NCBI GenBank assembly: GCA_012719545.1
Contig: JAAYAD010000046.1
Coordinates: 1-57,947 of the forward strand
Reading direction: 5' to 3'
Length of the DNA stretch: 57,947 bases
DNA from: Clostridiaceae bacterium
GTDB lineage: Bacteria; Bacillota; Clostridia; DSM-8532
The notes under the pieces are model-generated. The model was not told the origin of the DNA and did no database searches. It was given only the letters and a program-made list of their open reading frames with translations. Below, one piece after another: positions 26,900 through 36,088 of this stretch (its first letter is position 1; each line of letters opens with the position of its first letter). A program made the position numbers and the translations under genes.

Positions 26900-27358
26900 A
26901 TGAATATGCAGCTTATTGATGAATTCAGAAGAAGAACCCATTCAAGTTATGATGAGGCCAGATACTATCTGGAAAGATATAACGGCGACCTTTTGGAAGC
27001 CATAATCGCCTTTGAGAAAGATAGATCCGGAAAAGGCTATGCCGGCGGCCATAATCATTATCGCGGCAGATGTAACGGGACATTCAACCGTTTAGTAAGG
27101 GGCTTTTTGAGGGTTCTGCAGAAGCTCATTGATGTTAAGGTTGTTATTACAGATTCAAATGAAAGAACATTCAAAGTTCCCGTTCTTGTACCTCTGGTTT
27201 TGTTCCCTGTTTGGTATGCTCTTATTATTGTTGCTATTATTCTTTACTGCATGGGATTTAAAATCAGTTTCCAGGACATGCCTGATCCAAATCTGAATTT
27301 AAATTCGGTAATGGATAATATACGGAACAAAATGAATGATAACGGTACGGGCTTATAA
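26900..27358 (+). CDS. DUF4342-type protein with membrane anchor (first of a tandem pair)
   Basis: The 152-residue protein has an N-terminal UBA/TS-N-like three-helix domain (QLIDEFRRRTHSSYDEARYY, then NGDLLEAIIAFE) typical of DUF4342, a basic linker, and one or two membrane helices (about 95-118). The fold resembles EF-Ts N domains; the function is not known. ATG has GGAGGTG upstream. A paralogue follows 21 bases later and a two-component system after that, all on one strand. Confidence 0.85.
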   Translation: MNMQLIDEFRRRTHSSYDEARYYLERYNGDLLEAIIAFEKDRSGKGYAGGHNHYRGRCNGTFNRLVRGFLRVLQKLIDVKVVITDSNERTFKVPVLVPLVLFPVWYALIIVAIILYCMGFKISFQDMPDPNLNLNSVMDNIRNKMNDNGTGL

Positions 27359-27379
27359 GGAACGCTCGGAGGTGAAAGC

Positions 27380-27976
27380 ATGATTACTATAGAACTGATA
27401 GATGAATTTAGAAAACGCACCAACTCCAGTTATGAAGATGCCAAATATTTTCTTGAAAAGAACAACGGCGATATACTGGAAGCAATAATTGATTTTGAAA
27501 GAACCAAGGCATCAAAGTTTCATAACCATAGAAAGCATTACCACAAAGACTTCGGACAAAGCTTCGCCGACGTTCTTCAAAAGGGCTTTGATACCCGTAT
27601 TGTGGTTGAAGACAACAACTCGGTATTGTTTTCTATACCTTTAATATTTATGTTTTTCCTGATCCCCATGTGGGTTTTAATGCTTCTGTTTTTTGCTTTC
27701 CTTTATATTTTGGGGTATAAATTCAGTATAAGGGATATAAAAAACCAGAACATAAACGTTAATGCCTTTTTCCGGACCATTGGCGACAGGATGAAGGAAT
27801 ATAATACACATACCAAGCAAAACGGCAATGCAAATTATAACGCCGGACCCAATAATGCCCATACGAATATTACCACATATAACCCCAATTATCCTGCAGC
27901 TCCTGAAACAAGCAATGACAGCAAAGATCAGGACAAGGACAATGAGGACGGGTACAAGGAATACACTATTGAATAG
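27380..27976 (+). CDS. DUF4342-type protein with membrane anchor (second copy)
   Basis: The 198-residue paralogue of the preceding gene has the same N-terminal domain (IELIDEFRKRTNSSYEDAKYF, NGDILEAII), a His/Lys-rich linker, a membrane hairpin (about 72-105), and a longer Asn/Asp-rich tail ending in charged residues. GGAGGTG precedes ATG 27380. The downstream response regulator starts 38 bases after it, suggesting one operon; the link to signalling is inference. Confidence 0.85.
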   Translation: MITIELIDEFRKRTNSSYEDAKYFLEKNNGDILEAIIDFERTKASKFHNHRKHYHKDFGQSFADVLQKGFDTRIVVEDNNSVLFSIPLIFMFFLIPMWVLMLLFFAFLYILGYKFSIRDIKNQNINVNAFFRTIGDRMKEYNTHTKQNGNANYNAGPNNAHTNITTYNPNYPAAPETSNDSKDQDKDNEDGYKEYTIE

Positions 27977-28014
27977 TGTATTCCTTTCAAAAACTTAAGT
28001 TGGAGTTGGATATA

Positions 28015-28707
28015 ATGGCTGAAAGAATATTGGTTGTGGAAGATGAGAGCAAAATTGCCCGGTTTCTTGAACTGGAGCTTAAGCATGAGGGTTATGAGGT
28101 AGAAATAGCCTTTGACGGTCGAAGCGGCCTTGAAAGAACCCAAAAAGGAGATATTGACCTCATAATATTGGATCTGATGCTTCCTGTTATGAGCGGGATT
28201 GAGGTATGCAGGAGAATAAGAAAGTTTTCGGACGTACCCATAATAATGCTCACAGCCAAGGACGATATATCTGACAAAGTCACCGGCCTGGACAGCGGAG
28301 CCGATGACTATGTTACCAAGCCATTTGCAATTGAAGAGCTTCTGGCCCGTATCCGCGTTGCCCTTAAAAGAAAAACCCTTGCCAAAAGGGAAAACGGCAT
28401 AGATACGTTAACAGCAGGAAAGCTTGTTTTATCAAAGCTTCAGCATAAGGTAACCTATGACGGAGAAGAAATCCCCCTTTCCAAGAAGGAATATGACCTT
28501 CTTCTCTTCCTTATGGAGAACAAGGGAATTGTTCTTGACAGGGAAAAGCTTATTGAAAACGTGTGGGGATATGATTTTATTGGAGACACCAACGTTACTG
28601 ACGTTTATATACGATACTTAAGAAGTAAAATCGATCAGCGTTTCGGGGTAAATTATATCAAGACCATACGCGGAGTGGGGTATATTTTTGAAGACCAGGC
28701 AAAATGA
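28015..28707 (+). CDS. OmpR/PhoB-family response regulator
   Basis: The 230-residue protein has a receiver domain with acidic pocket (VVEDES), phospho-Asp in LIILDLMLP (about 53), Thr in MLTAKD and Lys in VTKPF. A winged-helix DNA-binding domain follows (YIRYLRSKID). ATG 28015 is used because GGAGTTGG precedes it and the protein then opens with the usual MAERILVVEDE; an upstream in-frame start at 27976 adds unrelated residues. The 3' end overlaps the kinase gene. Confidence 0.94.
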   Translation: MAERILVVEDESKIARFLELELKHEGYEVEIAFDGRSGLERTQKGDIDLIILDLMLPVMSGIEVCRRIRKFSDVPIIMLTAKDDISDKVTGLDSGADDYVTKPFAIEELLARIRVALKRKTLAKRENGIDTLTAGKLVLSKLQHKVTYDGEEIPLSKKEYDLLLFLMENKGIVLDREKLIENVWGYDFIGDTNVTDVYIRYLRSKIDQRFGVNYIKTIRGVGYIFEDQAK

Positions 28708-30112
28708 ATGTGCAAAAATGGAGGAAAAAAGAAAAAAGCGCCGTAACAATAAATCTGCCGAGAAGAGTGCGCCATCCAAAAAAAGGGAGCAGCCGCGCAG
28801 CTCTTCTCTTGTTGCGCGCATTACTTCCTATTATACCGGAATGCTGGCCACCTGGCTGTCCTTTTTGGTTACAGTCATAATAGTATTGGTTGTAGCATTC
28901 AATATTTTCTTTGCCTATCAGGAAGTAAAACCCTATATTGATGAATTTGACCAGTATCAGGACAAAGAAAGCCTGATTAAAGCCATAAATTCAATTCGGG
29001 AAGAAAATTTTGTTTTGCTGGATGTAAACAACTATGTAGTTGCATCTTCCTTTGATGAAGTTTTCCAGGTTGAACATTACGGCTATTTGGGTGTGGATAC
29101 ATCTGAAAAAAGAATTTATCTGATTACTTCCAAATACTATCTTTTTGGATCTGAGCAATTTTCCCTCAACATATATTACAACATTACACTTCTTACAGCA
29201 GAGGTATTGGTTTTAGGCGCCGCTGCTATTCTTATTTATTTTATATCGCTGGCCGTAATTTACATACGGGGAAATTACTTAACGCGTAAGGCTTTTGCAG
29301 TTCTGGATGAACTTATTGTTAAGGCTGAAAATATATCATCCAGTAATTTAAATTTAAGATTAAACGTAAAGGATTCTACAGATGAACTGGTTGATTTCGC
29401 AATTACCTTCAACCGCATGATGGACAGAATTGAAAAAGCTTATCAAAAGCAGAACCAGTTTGTTTCCGACGCTTCCCATGAGCTTCGCACCCCCATAGCC
29501 GTGATACAGGGATATGCGAATATGCTTGAAAGATGGGGTAAGGATGACAAGGAAATACTGCAGGAATCCATCACTGCAATCAGCAAGGAAGCCAAAGCAA
29601 TGCAGGATCTGGTTGAAAAGCTCCTGTTCATAGCCCGAAATGACAAGGATACATTGGTTCTCATCAAAAACAATTTTGACATGAGCGAGCTCATGGAAGA
29701 ACTGGTTCGTGATACACGCATGCTTACAGACAAGCATGAAATTGAAAGCTCCATTGAGCCCGGTATAACAGTTTATGGTGACAGGGACCGTATAAAGCAG
29801 GCATTAAGAATATTTGTAGACAACGCCATCAAGTACACCGAACCGGGCGGGAAAATAATACTTCGCCTTAACAAAGAAAACGGCTATGCGGTTGTAACCG
29901 TCAAGGACACCGGTATAGGCATTCCGGAAGAAGACCTTCCAAAAATCTTTGATCGCTTCTACCGTGTAGATTCTGCCCGTGAACGTGTAAACGGAGGCCA
30001 TGGCCTTGGTCTTTCCATAGCGCGCATTATTATATTAAGGCATGGAGGCCGGATTAAGGTTGCAAGCAAGCCAGGAGCAGGAACCCGATTCAGTATTTAC
30101 CTGGCTCTATGA
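28688..30112 (+). CDS. Membrane sensor histidine kinase, partner of the preceding regulator
   Basis: The 474-residue kinase has a very basic N-terminus, a first membrane helix (about 53-78), an extracellular domain of about 85 residues, a second helix (about 172-195), HAMP, HisKA with the phospho-His in SHELRTP, and HATPase_c with an N-box (DNAIKYT), DTGIGIP and GHGLGLS. The start is uncertain: TTG 28688 overlaps the regulator gene, and ATG 28718 is the next choice; neither has a strong ribosome site. The stimulus is unknown. Confidence 0.93.
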   Translation: MKTRQNECAKMEEKRKKRRNNKSAEKSAPSKKREQPRSSSLVARITSYYTGMLATWLSFLVTVIIVLVVAFNIFFAYQEVKPYIDEFDQYQDKESLIKAINSIREENFVLLDVNNYVVASSFDEVFQVEHYGYLGVDTSEKRIYLITSKYYLFGSEQFSLNIYYNITLLTAEVLVLGAAAILIYFISLAVIYIRGNYLTRKAFAVLDELIVKAENISSSNLNLRLNVKDSTDELVDFAITFNRMMDRIEKAYQKQNQFVSDASHELRTPIAVIQGYANMLERWGKDDKEILQESITAISKEAKAMQDLVEKLLFIARNDKDTLVLIKNNFDMSELMEELVRDTRMLTDKHEIESSIEPGITVYGDRDRIKQALRIFVDNAIKYTEPGGKIILRLNKENGYAVVTVKDTGIGIPEEDLPKIFDRFYRVDSARERVNGGHGLGLSIARIIILRHGGRIKVASKPGAGTRFSIYLAL

Positions 30113-30169
30113 TTCACTTATTTTAATTTTAAGATTCTTTTATCTTATATGATTCTTATCTGGGTCTTA

Positions 30170-30661
30170 CTATGAATTTTTGACTTTCACCGACATAATC
30201 CTGGTACTCTTTGCTTTGGCAGGACCGTATTCCTTTTTAATTTCTTCGGTTCTGCTTACATTTGTTATTAACACCGGAGAAACTGTGGATTTTCCCAGTT
30301 CCTTTATTCTTTCCAAATCCATTTTTATTAAGGGATCACCGGTCTTTACTTCCATTCCGGTCTCAGCAAGCCTTGTAAAGCCCTCTCCCTTAAGCTCCAC
30401 CGTATCAAGCCCCAAATGAATCAATATTTCAAGCCCTTCTTTTGTTTCAATACCTACCGCATGATTTGTACTGAATATCTGAAGAATTTTTCCGTCGCAT
30501 GGAGCTACAACCAGTCCGTCCGTTGGAATTATTGCTATACCATCGCCCACCATTTTTTTGGAGAAAACCTGGTCCTCAACATTTGTTATGTCTATTATTT
30601 CCCCATCCATGGGCGCAAACAGCTCCAGCACATTATTGTTCTTTTTTAGAAAACCCAGCAT
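30170..30661 (-). CDS. PTS glucose-type enzyme IIA
   Basis: The 163-residue protein is an EIIA-Glc/Crr-like phosphocarrier. It opens APMDGEIIDI and shows FSTNHAVGIET and the active-site block ILIHLGLDTVELKGEGF, with both conserved histidines. It would pass phosphate from HPr to the EIIB domain of the neighbouring EIICB. ATG 30661 has GGAG 8 bases upstream. A hairpin at 30715-30759 lies between the two PTS genes, so its expression may be attenuated relative to the EIICB gene. Confidence 0.93.
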   Translation of the reverse strand: MLGFLKKNNNVLELFAPMDGEIIDITNVEDQVFSKKMVGDGIAIIPTDGLVVAPCDGKILQIFSTNHAVGIETKEGLEILIHLGLDTVELKGEGFTRLAETGMEVKTGDPLIKMDLERIKELGKSTVSPVLITNVSRTEEIKKEYGPAKAKSTRIMSVKVKNS

Positions 30662-30710
30662 CGTCAACACTCCTTATAGGTTGTCATTTTTATTATGAAG
30701 CCATTACGTT

Positions 30711-30759
30711 AAAAGCAAACAAATTCACGGAAGATACCTTCTCCCGTGAATTTGTTTGC
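30711..30759 (-). terminator. Intercistronic terminator/attenuator between EIICB and EIIA genes
   Basis: A perfect 16-bp stem pairs 30715-30730 with 30744-30759, followed on the minus strand by TTTT. It would cut transcription after the EIICB gene and let only part read into the EIIA gene. Confidence 0.8.
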
Positions 30760-30797
30760 AATACGCAAATAACTGCACTGAGATGAAGGTATATAAA

Positions 30798-32171
30798 TTA
30801 TTTCAGCAATTTCTTAATTTCATCCGCAATGAGCTCGGCCTTGGTTCCGACAACTACCTGAAGATTTCTCTTGTTGGGTCTTAATACACCCGAAGCTCCT
30901 AAGGCTTTAAGCTCATCATCTTTTATAATGCTTGAATCATTTACTGTCATACGAAGTCTTGTTATGCATGCATCCAGCTCAACAATATTTTCCTTGCCGC
31001 CAAGTCTTGCAATATATTCTTTTGCAAGGCCTGTGATTCCTTTTTCTGCGATAATCTCGTCCGCATTTCCTGCTTCCTCATCAAGTCTTCCGGGAGTGGG
31101 AAGATTCAGTTTCTCAATTATAAGAACAAAGAGGAAGTAGTAAATTACAAAGAATACAAGGCCTACAGGGATTATCAGCCATCCGTTTGTTGCAAGTTTC
31201 ATATTGAGGAAGTAATCTATGGCACCTGCCGAGAAGCCAAAGCCATGCTTGATATTCAGGAAATAGCAGACTGCCAGGGATATGCCGGTAAGTACGGCAT
31301 GAGTTATGTAAAGAACCGGAGCCAGGAACATGAACATAAATTCAATTGGCTCTGTAATACCTGTCAGGAAGGATGTAAATGCAACACCGAGCAATGCACC
31401 GGCTACAGCTTTTCTGTTGTGGGGCTTGGCTGTTTTAATCATTGCTATTGCAGCAGCAGGAAGACCAAACATCATCATTGGGAAGAAACCAGCCATGAAT
31501 ATGCCTGCATTGGGGTCGCCTGCAAAGAAGCGTGAAAGGTCACCGGTAGCACCATTAAACTCACCAAATACAAACCATACAATATTATTGATGACATGGT
31601 GAAGTCCGGTTGGGATAAGCAAACGGTTCAGGAATCCATATGTAAATACTCCGGCAGCACCTGATCTAATTGTCCAGTTACCAACGGCGTCAATTACCGA
31701 TTGAATAGGAGGCCAGATATATCCAAAGATAAGTGCGAGAATAAGGGTAATGAAGGATGTAATAATGGGTACAAAGCGCCGTCCGCCAAAGAAGCCTAAA
31801 AAGTCGGGAAGCTTTGTTGCATGGAATCTGTTGTAGGTAAGGCCAGCAACTATACCGGTGATTATACCTGCCAGAACGCCCATGTTGATATCTTCGTTAA
31901 TAACTGCTGTACCTTTAGTAAGAACAAAGTACGCTACGGCACCGGAGAGCGCAGCCGCGCCATGATTGTCTTTCGCAAGTCCAAGTGCAATACCTATTGC
32001 AAACAGTATTGCAAGGTTGTCAAAGATTGCCGCTCCGGCCTGCATAATAAACGGTATGTTCAAGACATCGTCCGCTCCGAGACGAAGCAAAAGTGCTGCA
32101 ACCGGCATTACGGCCACCGGCAGCATAAGGGCTTTGCCTAGTTTCTGAACCTTTCCGAATACATTATTCAT
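30798..32171 (-). CDS. PTS EIICB transporter, N-acetylglucosamine/glucose type
   Basis: The 457-residue protein has an EIIC domain with about ten membrane segments (1-360; hallmark GLHHVINNIVW and GITEPIEFMFMF) and a C-terminal EIIB domain with the phospho-Cys in LDACITRLRM (about residue 398). The order and NagE-like N-terminus (GKALMLPVAVMPVAALLLRLG) favour GlcNAc, but glucose cannot be excluded. There is no fused EIIA; a separate EIIA gene lies next. The ribosome site AAAGGAGAGG is strong. The antiterminator gene and RAT leader upstream suggest induction by the substrate. Confidence 0.92.
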   Translation of the reverse strand: MNNVFGKVQKLGKALMLPVAVMPVAALLLRLGADDVLNIPFIMQAGAAIFDNLAILFAIGIALGLAKDNHGAAALSGAVAYFVLTKGTAVINEDINMGVLAGIITGIVAGLTYNRFHATKLPDFLGFFGGRRFVPIITSFITLILALIFGYIWPPIQSVIDAVGNWTIRSGAAGVFTYGFLNRLLIPTGLHHVINNIVWFVFGEFNGATGDLSRFFAGDPNAGIFMAGFFPMMMFGLPAAAIAMIKTAKPHNRKAVAGALLGVAFTSFLTGITEPIEFMFMFLAPVLYITHAVLTGISLAVCYFLNIKHGFGFSAGAIDYFLNMKLATNGWLIIPVGLVFFVIYYFLFVLIIEKLNLPTPGRLDEEAGNADEIIAEKGITGLAKEYIARLGGKENIVELDACITRLRMTVNDSSIIKDDELKALGASGVLRPNKRNLQVVVGTKAELIADEIKKLLK

Positions 32172-32304
32172 ATTAACCTCTCCTTTAAAATAGATAATAT
32201 AGATTGGTTAAAAACTAAAGCTAACCTCCTTCCTTTATTATTAAAAGCCTGAGCTTATTCGGTAACTTGCCCCCAAATTCAGCCCATGCTTAAATACGAC
32301 AGGC

Positions 32305-33174
32305 TTAATCTTTCATTTCCGCCAGTTGTCTTATTCTCTCAATATGTATGGCCATAAATCCTATGGCATCCTCGCTGATCTTTATGTTCTGATTCTGTTC
32401 AAAATGAGAGGCTATTTTACGGGCTATTTCAAATGAGAACTTAAACCGTTTGCTGACAGTGTCCAGAAGTGGATTTTTGATGCTTCTTTTGTCCCGGGCG
32501 CTGGTAACAGTATAATTCAGGTGGTTAATAAGTCTTATGTAGTCCAGGCCTTCCGGATCAATCCGATAGTTGAGAGCTTTTTCTATGATTTCAACTGCTT
32601 CTCTTAAAAGCCTTGTATCTTTGACTGTTTCTCCGATGGTCTTGTTTTGTCTTGCAGAATAAAGATAAAGAGCTATAAATCCTATTTCATCCTCAGAGAT
32701 TTCTATATCCAGCCGCTTCTTGATTATTTCGGCTCCCTTGATTCCAATTTCATACTCCTGGGGATATAAAACCTTGATTTCCTGCAGGAAAGGATTATCT
32801 ATTTCCATCCCCATTTTTATACGCTTGATAGCAAATTCGACGTGGTCCGTGAGCACTACAAGCAGATGGTCATTGAGCTTTCCGAAGGTCTTTTCAGCCA
32901 GTAAAATTATATCCTTAATGGCATCCAGGACCTCTTCGTCCCTCTGGGAAAGCATAGCCACATAATCATCCATGTCCTTGTTCTGAGCAGTCTGGAATGA
33001 CTTTTCGATTTCATTGTCATCCAGCGAAACAATCATTCTGTCCTTTTTTCCGAACCCCAGGCCTTTCCCGATAAGAACCATTTCACGGTTAGTTTTAAGG
33101 TCCACGGCAAGGATTACATTATTGTTCATTACCTTTTGAATCTGGTAGCTGTTCTTCTTTCCCAAAGAACTCAC
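32305..33174 (-). CDS. BglG/LicT-family transcriptional antiterminator
   Basis: The 289-residue regulator has an N-terminal co-antiterminator RNA-binding domain (about 10-66; VMNNNVILAVD, GKGLGFGKKD) and two PRD domains with phosphorylatable His residues (DHVEFAIKR, HLNYTV, EIGFIALYLYSA, AIGFMAIHIER). The PTS phosphorylates such PRDs to switch activity. The start is probably GTG 33174; the exact start is unsure because the ribosome site is weak. It is co-directional with the PTS genes and preceded by a RAT/terminator. Confidence 0.92.
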   Translation of the reverse strand: MSSLGKKNSYQIQKVMNNNVILAVDLKTNREMVLIGKGLGFGKKDRMIVSLDDNEIEKSFQTAQNKDMDDYVAMLSQRDEEVLDAIKDIILLAEKTFGKLNDHLLVVLTDHVEFAIKRIKMGMEIDNPFLQEIKVLYPQEYEIGIKGAEIIKKRLDIEISEDEIGFIALYLYSARQNKTIGETVKDTRLLREAVEIIEKALNYRIDPEGLDYIRLINHLNYTVTSARDKRSIKNPLLDTVSKRFKFSFEIARKIASHFEQNQNIKISEDAIGFMAIHIERIRQLAEMKD

Positions 33175-33440
33175 ACCACGCTTTTCATTAAATTAATTCA
33201 TTTAAGTGCCTTATCCTAACCATGCCAGAACAAGTAATCAAATGGATTCTGCCTTCCAGCATTCTTTGCCCTATGTACCTGCTTTTGTGCTCTCTTACTA
33301 TTATAATTTATATTCCATACTTCGAAGTAATTTCCCGCACCCTAATATGCCCGCGCTATTTGTTACGGCTTTATGTATCCATGCCTTATAAAAGCAATGG
33401 CTTTCATAATTACTTGCATGTGAAATACCCTTTGGTAGGT
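33175..33440 (-). other. Leader between RAT/terminator and antiterminator gene
   Basis: About 265 bases without an ORF of note. On the minus strand I see no further terminator or RAT-like element. Its length is unusual for such leaders. Confidence 0.5.
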
Positions 33441-33488
33441 AAAAATAAAGGCATAAACAAATGCACCCAAGGTACATCGGTTTATGCC
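33441..33488 (-). terminator. Conditional terminator in the antiterminator-PTS leader
   Basis: On the minus strand GGCATAAAC pairs with GTTTATGCC, followed by TTTATTTTT. Its 5' arm is shared with the RAT element, so the two folds are mutually exclusive. Confidence 0.88.
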
Positions 33489-33508
33489 TGCTTATGCAGT
33501 AACACACC
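33479..33508 (-). promoter_or_regulatory. Ribonucleic antiterminator (RAT) site for a BglG/LicT-type protein
   Basis: The minus strand reads GGTGTGTTACTGC, four bases, GCAGGCATAAACC, very close to the LicT/SacY RAT consensus with its TTACTGC and GCAGGC blocks. The antiterminator encoded just downstream should bind it and block the overlapping terminator when the sugar is available. Confidence 0.87.
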
Positions 33509-33536
33509 AATACATTAATATTCATTTCATGGTTAT

Positions 33537-33565
33537 TTTATAACACAGTTAAAGATCAATGTCAA
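33537..33565 (-). promoter_or_regulatory. Sigma-A promoter of the antiterminator-PTS operon
   Basis: On the minus strand TTGACA (33560-33565) and TATAAA (33537-33542) are 17 bases apart, 28 bases before the RAT. Confidence 0.85.
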
Positions 33566-33585
33566 TAAATGACTTTTGCCAGTCA

Positions 33586-35277
33586 TTAAAAAGGCCTCAG
33601 AACATCTACTATGAGAAGTGTAACATCGTCTGCAGGGTCCTTTCCCACAAATTCGCGCACGTCCTGAATAACCGCCTTGGTAAGGTAATCCACTCCCCAT
33701 TTGTAATTTTTCAGTATTATATTTTTAAGCCTCTCGACTGAATATTGCTCGTTGTTTTCATTCCGTGCGTCCACAAGGCCGTCCGTGTACAGCACCAGCT
33801 TATCTCCCGGGAACAACATTATCTGATGATTGGCATACCTGGGCTTGTAAATATCACCAAGCTTGCATATTGCAAAGCCGTCATTGTCAAGCTCCTGTAT
33901 TGAACCGTCGGGCCTTACCCTTAAAGGAATGGTATTAAGTCCGGCACAGGCATATGAAAAAATGCCCGTATCGGTGTTGTAAACCCCGTAGATCATTACC
34001 TCATACATGCTGTCATCAAAATTGGCTGCATTAAAGGAATCATAGAGCTGATTCATAACAAGTGAAGGTATTGACATACCTTCTCCCCCTGTTTCCTCCA
34101 TAAGGGACTGCATCTTCTGGAATGTAAAGATGGACAGCATTGCGGCAGAAACACCGTGACCTGAAACATCTCCTACATATATTCCAAAGCGCATATCATC
34201 AATTTTAAAGACATTGTAGAAATCCCCGCTTAATTTTTCAGCGGCAAGGTAGCCAGCCGAAAAGGTAACGGCATCATTCTGGGGAAGCACGTCGGGAAGC
34301 ATTGAAAGCTGCATTCTTCGGGCAATTTCCTGATCAGCCAGAAGCTTCTTATTTATTGCCGTCAACTCAGCGGTACGTTTTTCCACAAGCTTATCCATCT
34401 CGCTGACATAGGCGTTCAGCTCTTCCTTTGCCTTATACAGCAGTGAATAGGGCTTTTTTATTCCGTCAATATAGAAGACATGCATGAAAAGTATGTGGGA
34501 GGCCAACTGGTAGAACCAGCATAACATATCCCATACATCATCCTTGTATCTGATATTCATGACTGAAATATTGCTGAATATCATAAGGATAAAAGCGCAC
34601 GCCAGAATTCCTGTGAGTTGGTCAAAGGATGATTGGTACTGTTTGAATAATGATATAAGCACACCAATGTACAATGCAAGACCTGCTATTGCCAGTATAA
34701 GACCTGTGCCTGTAAGACCCCTGGATTCAACAAATACGGCAGGAAGCCATGAAGTGGATGCAGCCAGGGCAAGCATGAAAACAACATAAAGAACTATTCC
34801 CAGAGATAAAAGCACCAGCTTTTTCTTAACATATGGCTTTGGAGGCTGTGCTTTGGCCCTTGCGTAAATAAGAAAGCCCATGCCTATAATCAGCCTTGAC
34901 AAAAGACATAACAAAATCATGGCATTATGCCCTTCACCATTTTTATAATTCTGAGCTATCTGAGGGAGTATAAAAACCTGAAGGGAATCTGTCAAAAAGA
35001 TGGTGAGAAAGGTTGAACCCGAAATAAATATATGAAAGTACCGCACCTGGGGGTAAGTATAAAAGGAAACAAGGAAAATAGAAAAAGAGGTAATGATTAT
35101 AAGAAGTATAATCAAATTATTGACAATATTGCTGTAATTTAAAAATGCAACATTAAGGAAATTCTCATTAATGCTGAAATACAGGTTGACAACAACACAT
35201 AAAATCAATACGACAAATGCTTGGAAATACTGATTGCGTAGGCCCTTTAGGAATTTCCTCACTACATTGAAATTCAT
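33586..35277 (-). CDS. Membrane SpoIIE-type PP2C serine phosphatase
   Basis: The 563-residue protein has about seven or eight N-terminal membrane segments (1-270), a coiled-coil linker (about 290-325, AKEELNAYVSEMDKLVEKRT), and a C-terminal SpoIIE/PP2C domain (GDFYNVFKID, GIYVGDVSGHGVSAAM, YTDGLVDARN) with the metal-binding aspartates. Such proteins dephosphorylate anti-anti-sigma factors. No anti-sigma or STAS gene is beside it, so the target is unknown. It is not the true sporulation SpoIIE, which is longer. Start ATG has GGGGGAAAAGGG upstream. Confidence 0.9.
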   Translation of the reverse strand: MNFNVVRKFLKGLRNQYFQAFVVLILCVVVNLYFSINENFLNVAFLNYSNIVNNLIILLIIITSFSIFLVSFYTYPQVRYFHIFISGSTFLTIFLTDSLQVFILPQIAQNYKNGEGHNAMILLCLLSRLIIGMGFLIYARAKAQPPKPYVKKKLVLLSLGIVLYVVFMLALAASTSWLPAVFVESRGLTGTGLILAIAGLALYIGVLISLFKQYQSSFDQLTGILACAFILMIFSNISVMNIRYKDDVWDMLCWFYQLASHILFMHVFYIDGIKKPYSLLYKAKEELNAYVSEMDKLVEKRTAELTAINKKLLADQEIARRMQLSMLPDVLPQNDAVTFSAGYLAAEKLSGDFYNVFKIDDMRFGIYVGDVSGHGVSAAMLSIFTFQKMQSLMEETGGEGMSIPSLVMNQLYDSFNAANFDDSMYEVMIYGVYNTDTGIFSYACAGLNTIPLRVRPDGSIQELDNDGFAICKLGDIYKPRYANHQIMLFPGDKLVLYTDGLVDARNENNEQYSVERLKNIILKNYKWGVDYLTKAVIQDVREFVGKDPADDVTLLIVDVLRPF

Positions 35278-35432
35278 CCCTTTTCCCCCGGTGAGAGTTT
35301 TATCTTAAGCATCTTATAAATTCTCTATCTGCGTTAAAATAATTATCAACTACATTTTAACATACCAGTATGGTTGGTAACAACAAAAGAGCAAAAAGGT
35401 TCAAGGAAACGGGATTGAATTAAGAGCCCTAA

Positions 35433-36077
35433 TCAATCAACAATTTTATTCTTTATGGCATAAACTGCAGCCTGGGTTCTGTCCTGTACGTCAAGTTTTC
35501 TGAATATATTTGAAATATGGTTCTTGACCGTTTTCTCACTTATGAACAGCTCATTTGCAATTTCCTTATTCAACATACCCTTTGACAAAAGCTTCAGAAC
35601 CTCTATTTCTCTTGTGGTTAACAGCTTGCTGGAATCAGAAATGCCGTTTTTCATCCGCTTGAATTCAGTTACCAGTTCACCTGTCATGGTGGGCTGTATG
35701 TAAGTTCTGCCATGATATACATTTCTGATGGCATCAATAAGAACTTTGGCATCTGCATCCTTAAGAATAAATCCTGAGGCTCCCAATTCCAGTGCCCTGA
35801 AAAGATATTCCTTGTCATGGTGAATGGTGAGTACTACAACTTTGGCATTGTTGTCCATCGCCTTTATTTTTGACAAAGCCTCAAGACCGTTCAGCACCGG
35901 CATATTTATATCCATAAGCACAACGTCAGGTTTAATTGCAAGGTAATTGTCCACCAGGGATTTTCCATCAGCAAACCCGTCTACAACCCGTATATCAGGT
36001 TCAAACTCAAGCAGGCGCTTTAACCCCTCCCTTATCATGGAATGGTCTTCTGCTATAACTACCTTAATTAAATTCAT
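35433..36077 (-). CDS. degU: NarL/LuxR-family response regulator, DegU-like
   Basis: The 214-residue protein has a receiver domain (AEDHSMIREGL; phospho-Asp in DVVLMDINMP, about 55) and a C-terminal LuxR-type HTH (LTTREIEVLKLLSKGM, KTVKNHISNIFRKL). It directly follows the DegS-like kinase, 11 bases apart, the arrangement of the Bacillus degS-degU pair that controls secreted enzymes and competence. The strong ribosome site is AGGGGGT. The symbol is by context and similarity. Confidence 0.9.
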   Translation of the reverse strand: MNLIKVVIAEDHSMIREGLKRLLEFEPDIRVVDGFADGKSLVDNYLAIKPDVVLMDINMPVLNGLEALSKIKAMDNNAKVVVLTIHHDKEYLFRALELGASGFILKDADAKVLIDAIRNVYHGRTYIQPTMTGELVTEFKRMKNGISDSSKLLTTREIEVLKLLSKGMLNKEIANELFISEKTVKNHISNIFRKLDVQDRTQAAVYAIKNKIVD

Positions 36078-36088
36078 ATATGTACCCC

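Noticed and set aside
33175..33440. Second RAT or a small gene in the antiterminator leader
   Set aside because: No TTACTGC-GCAGGC pair and no ORF with a ribosome site could be found.
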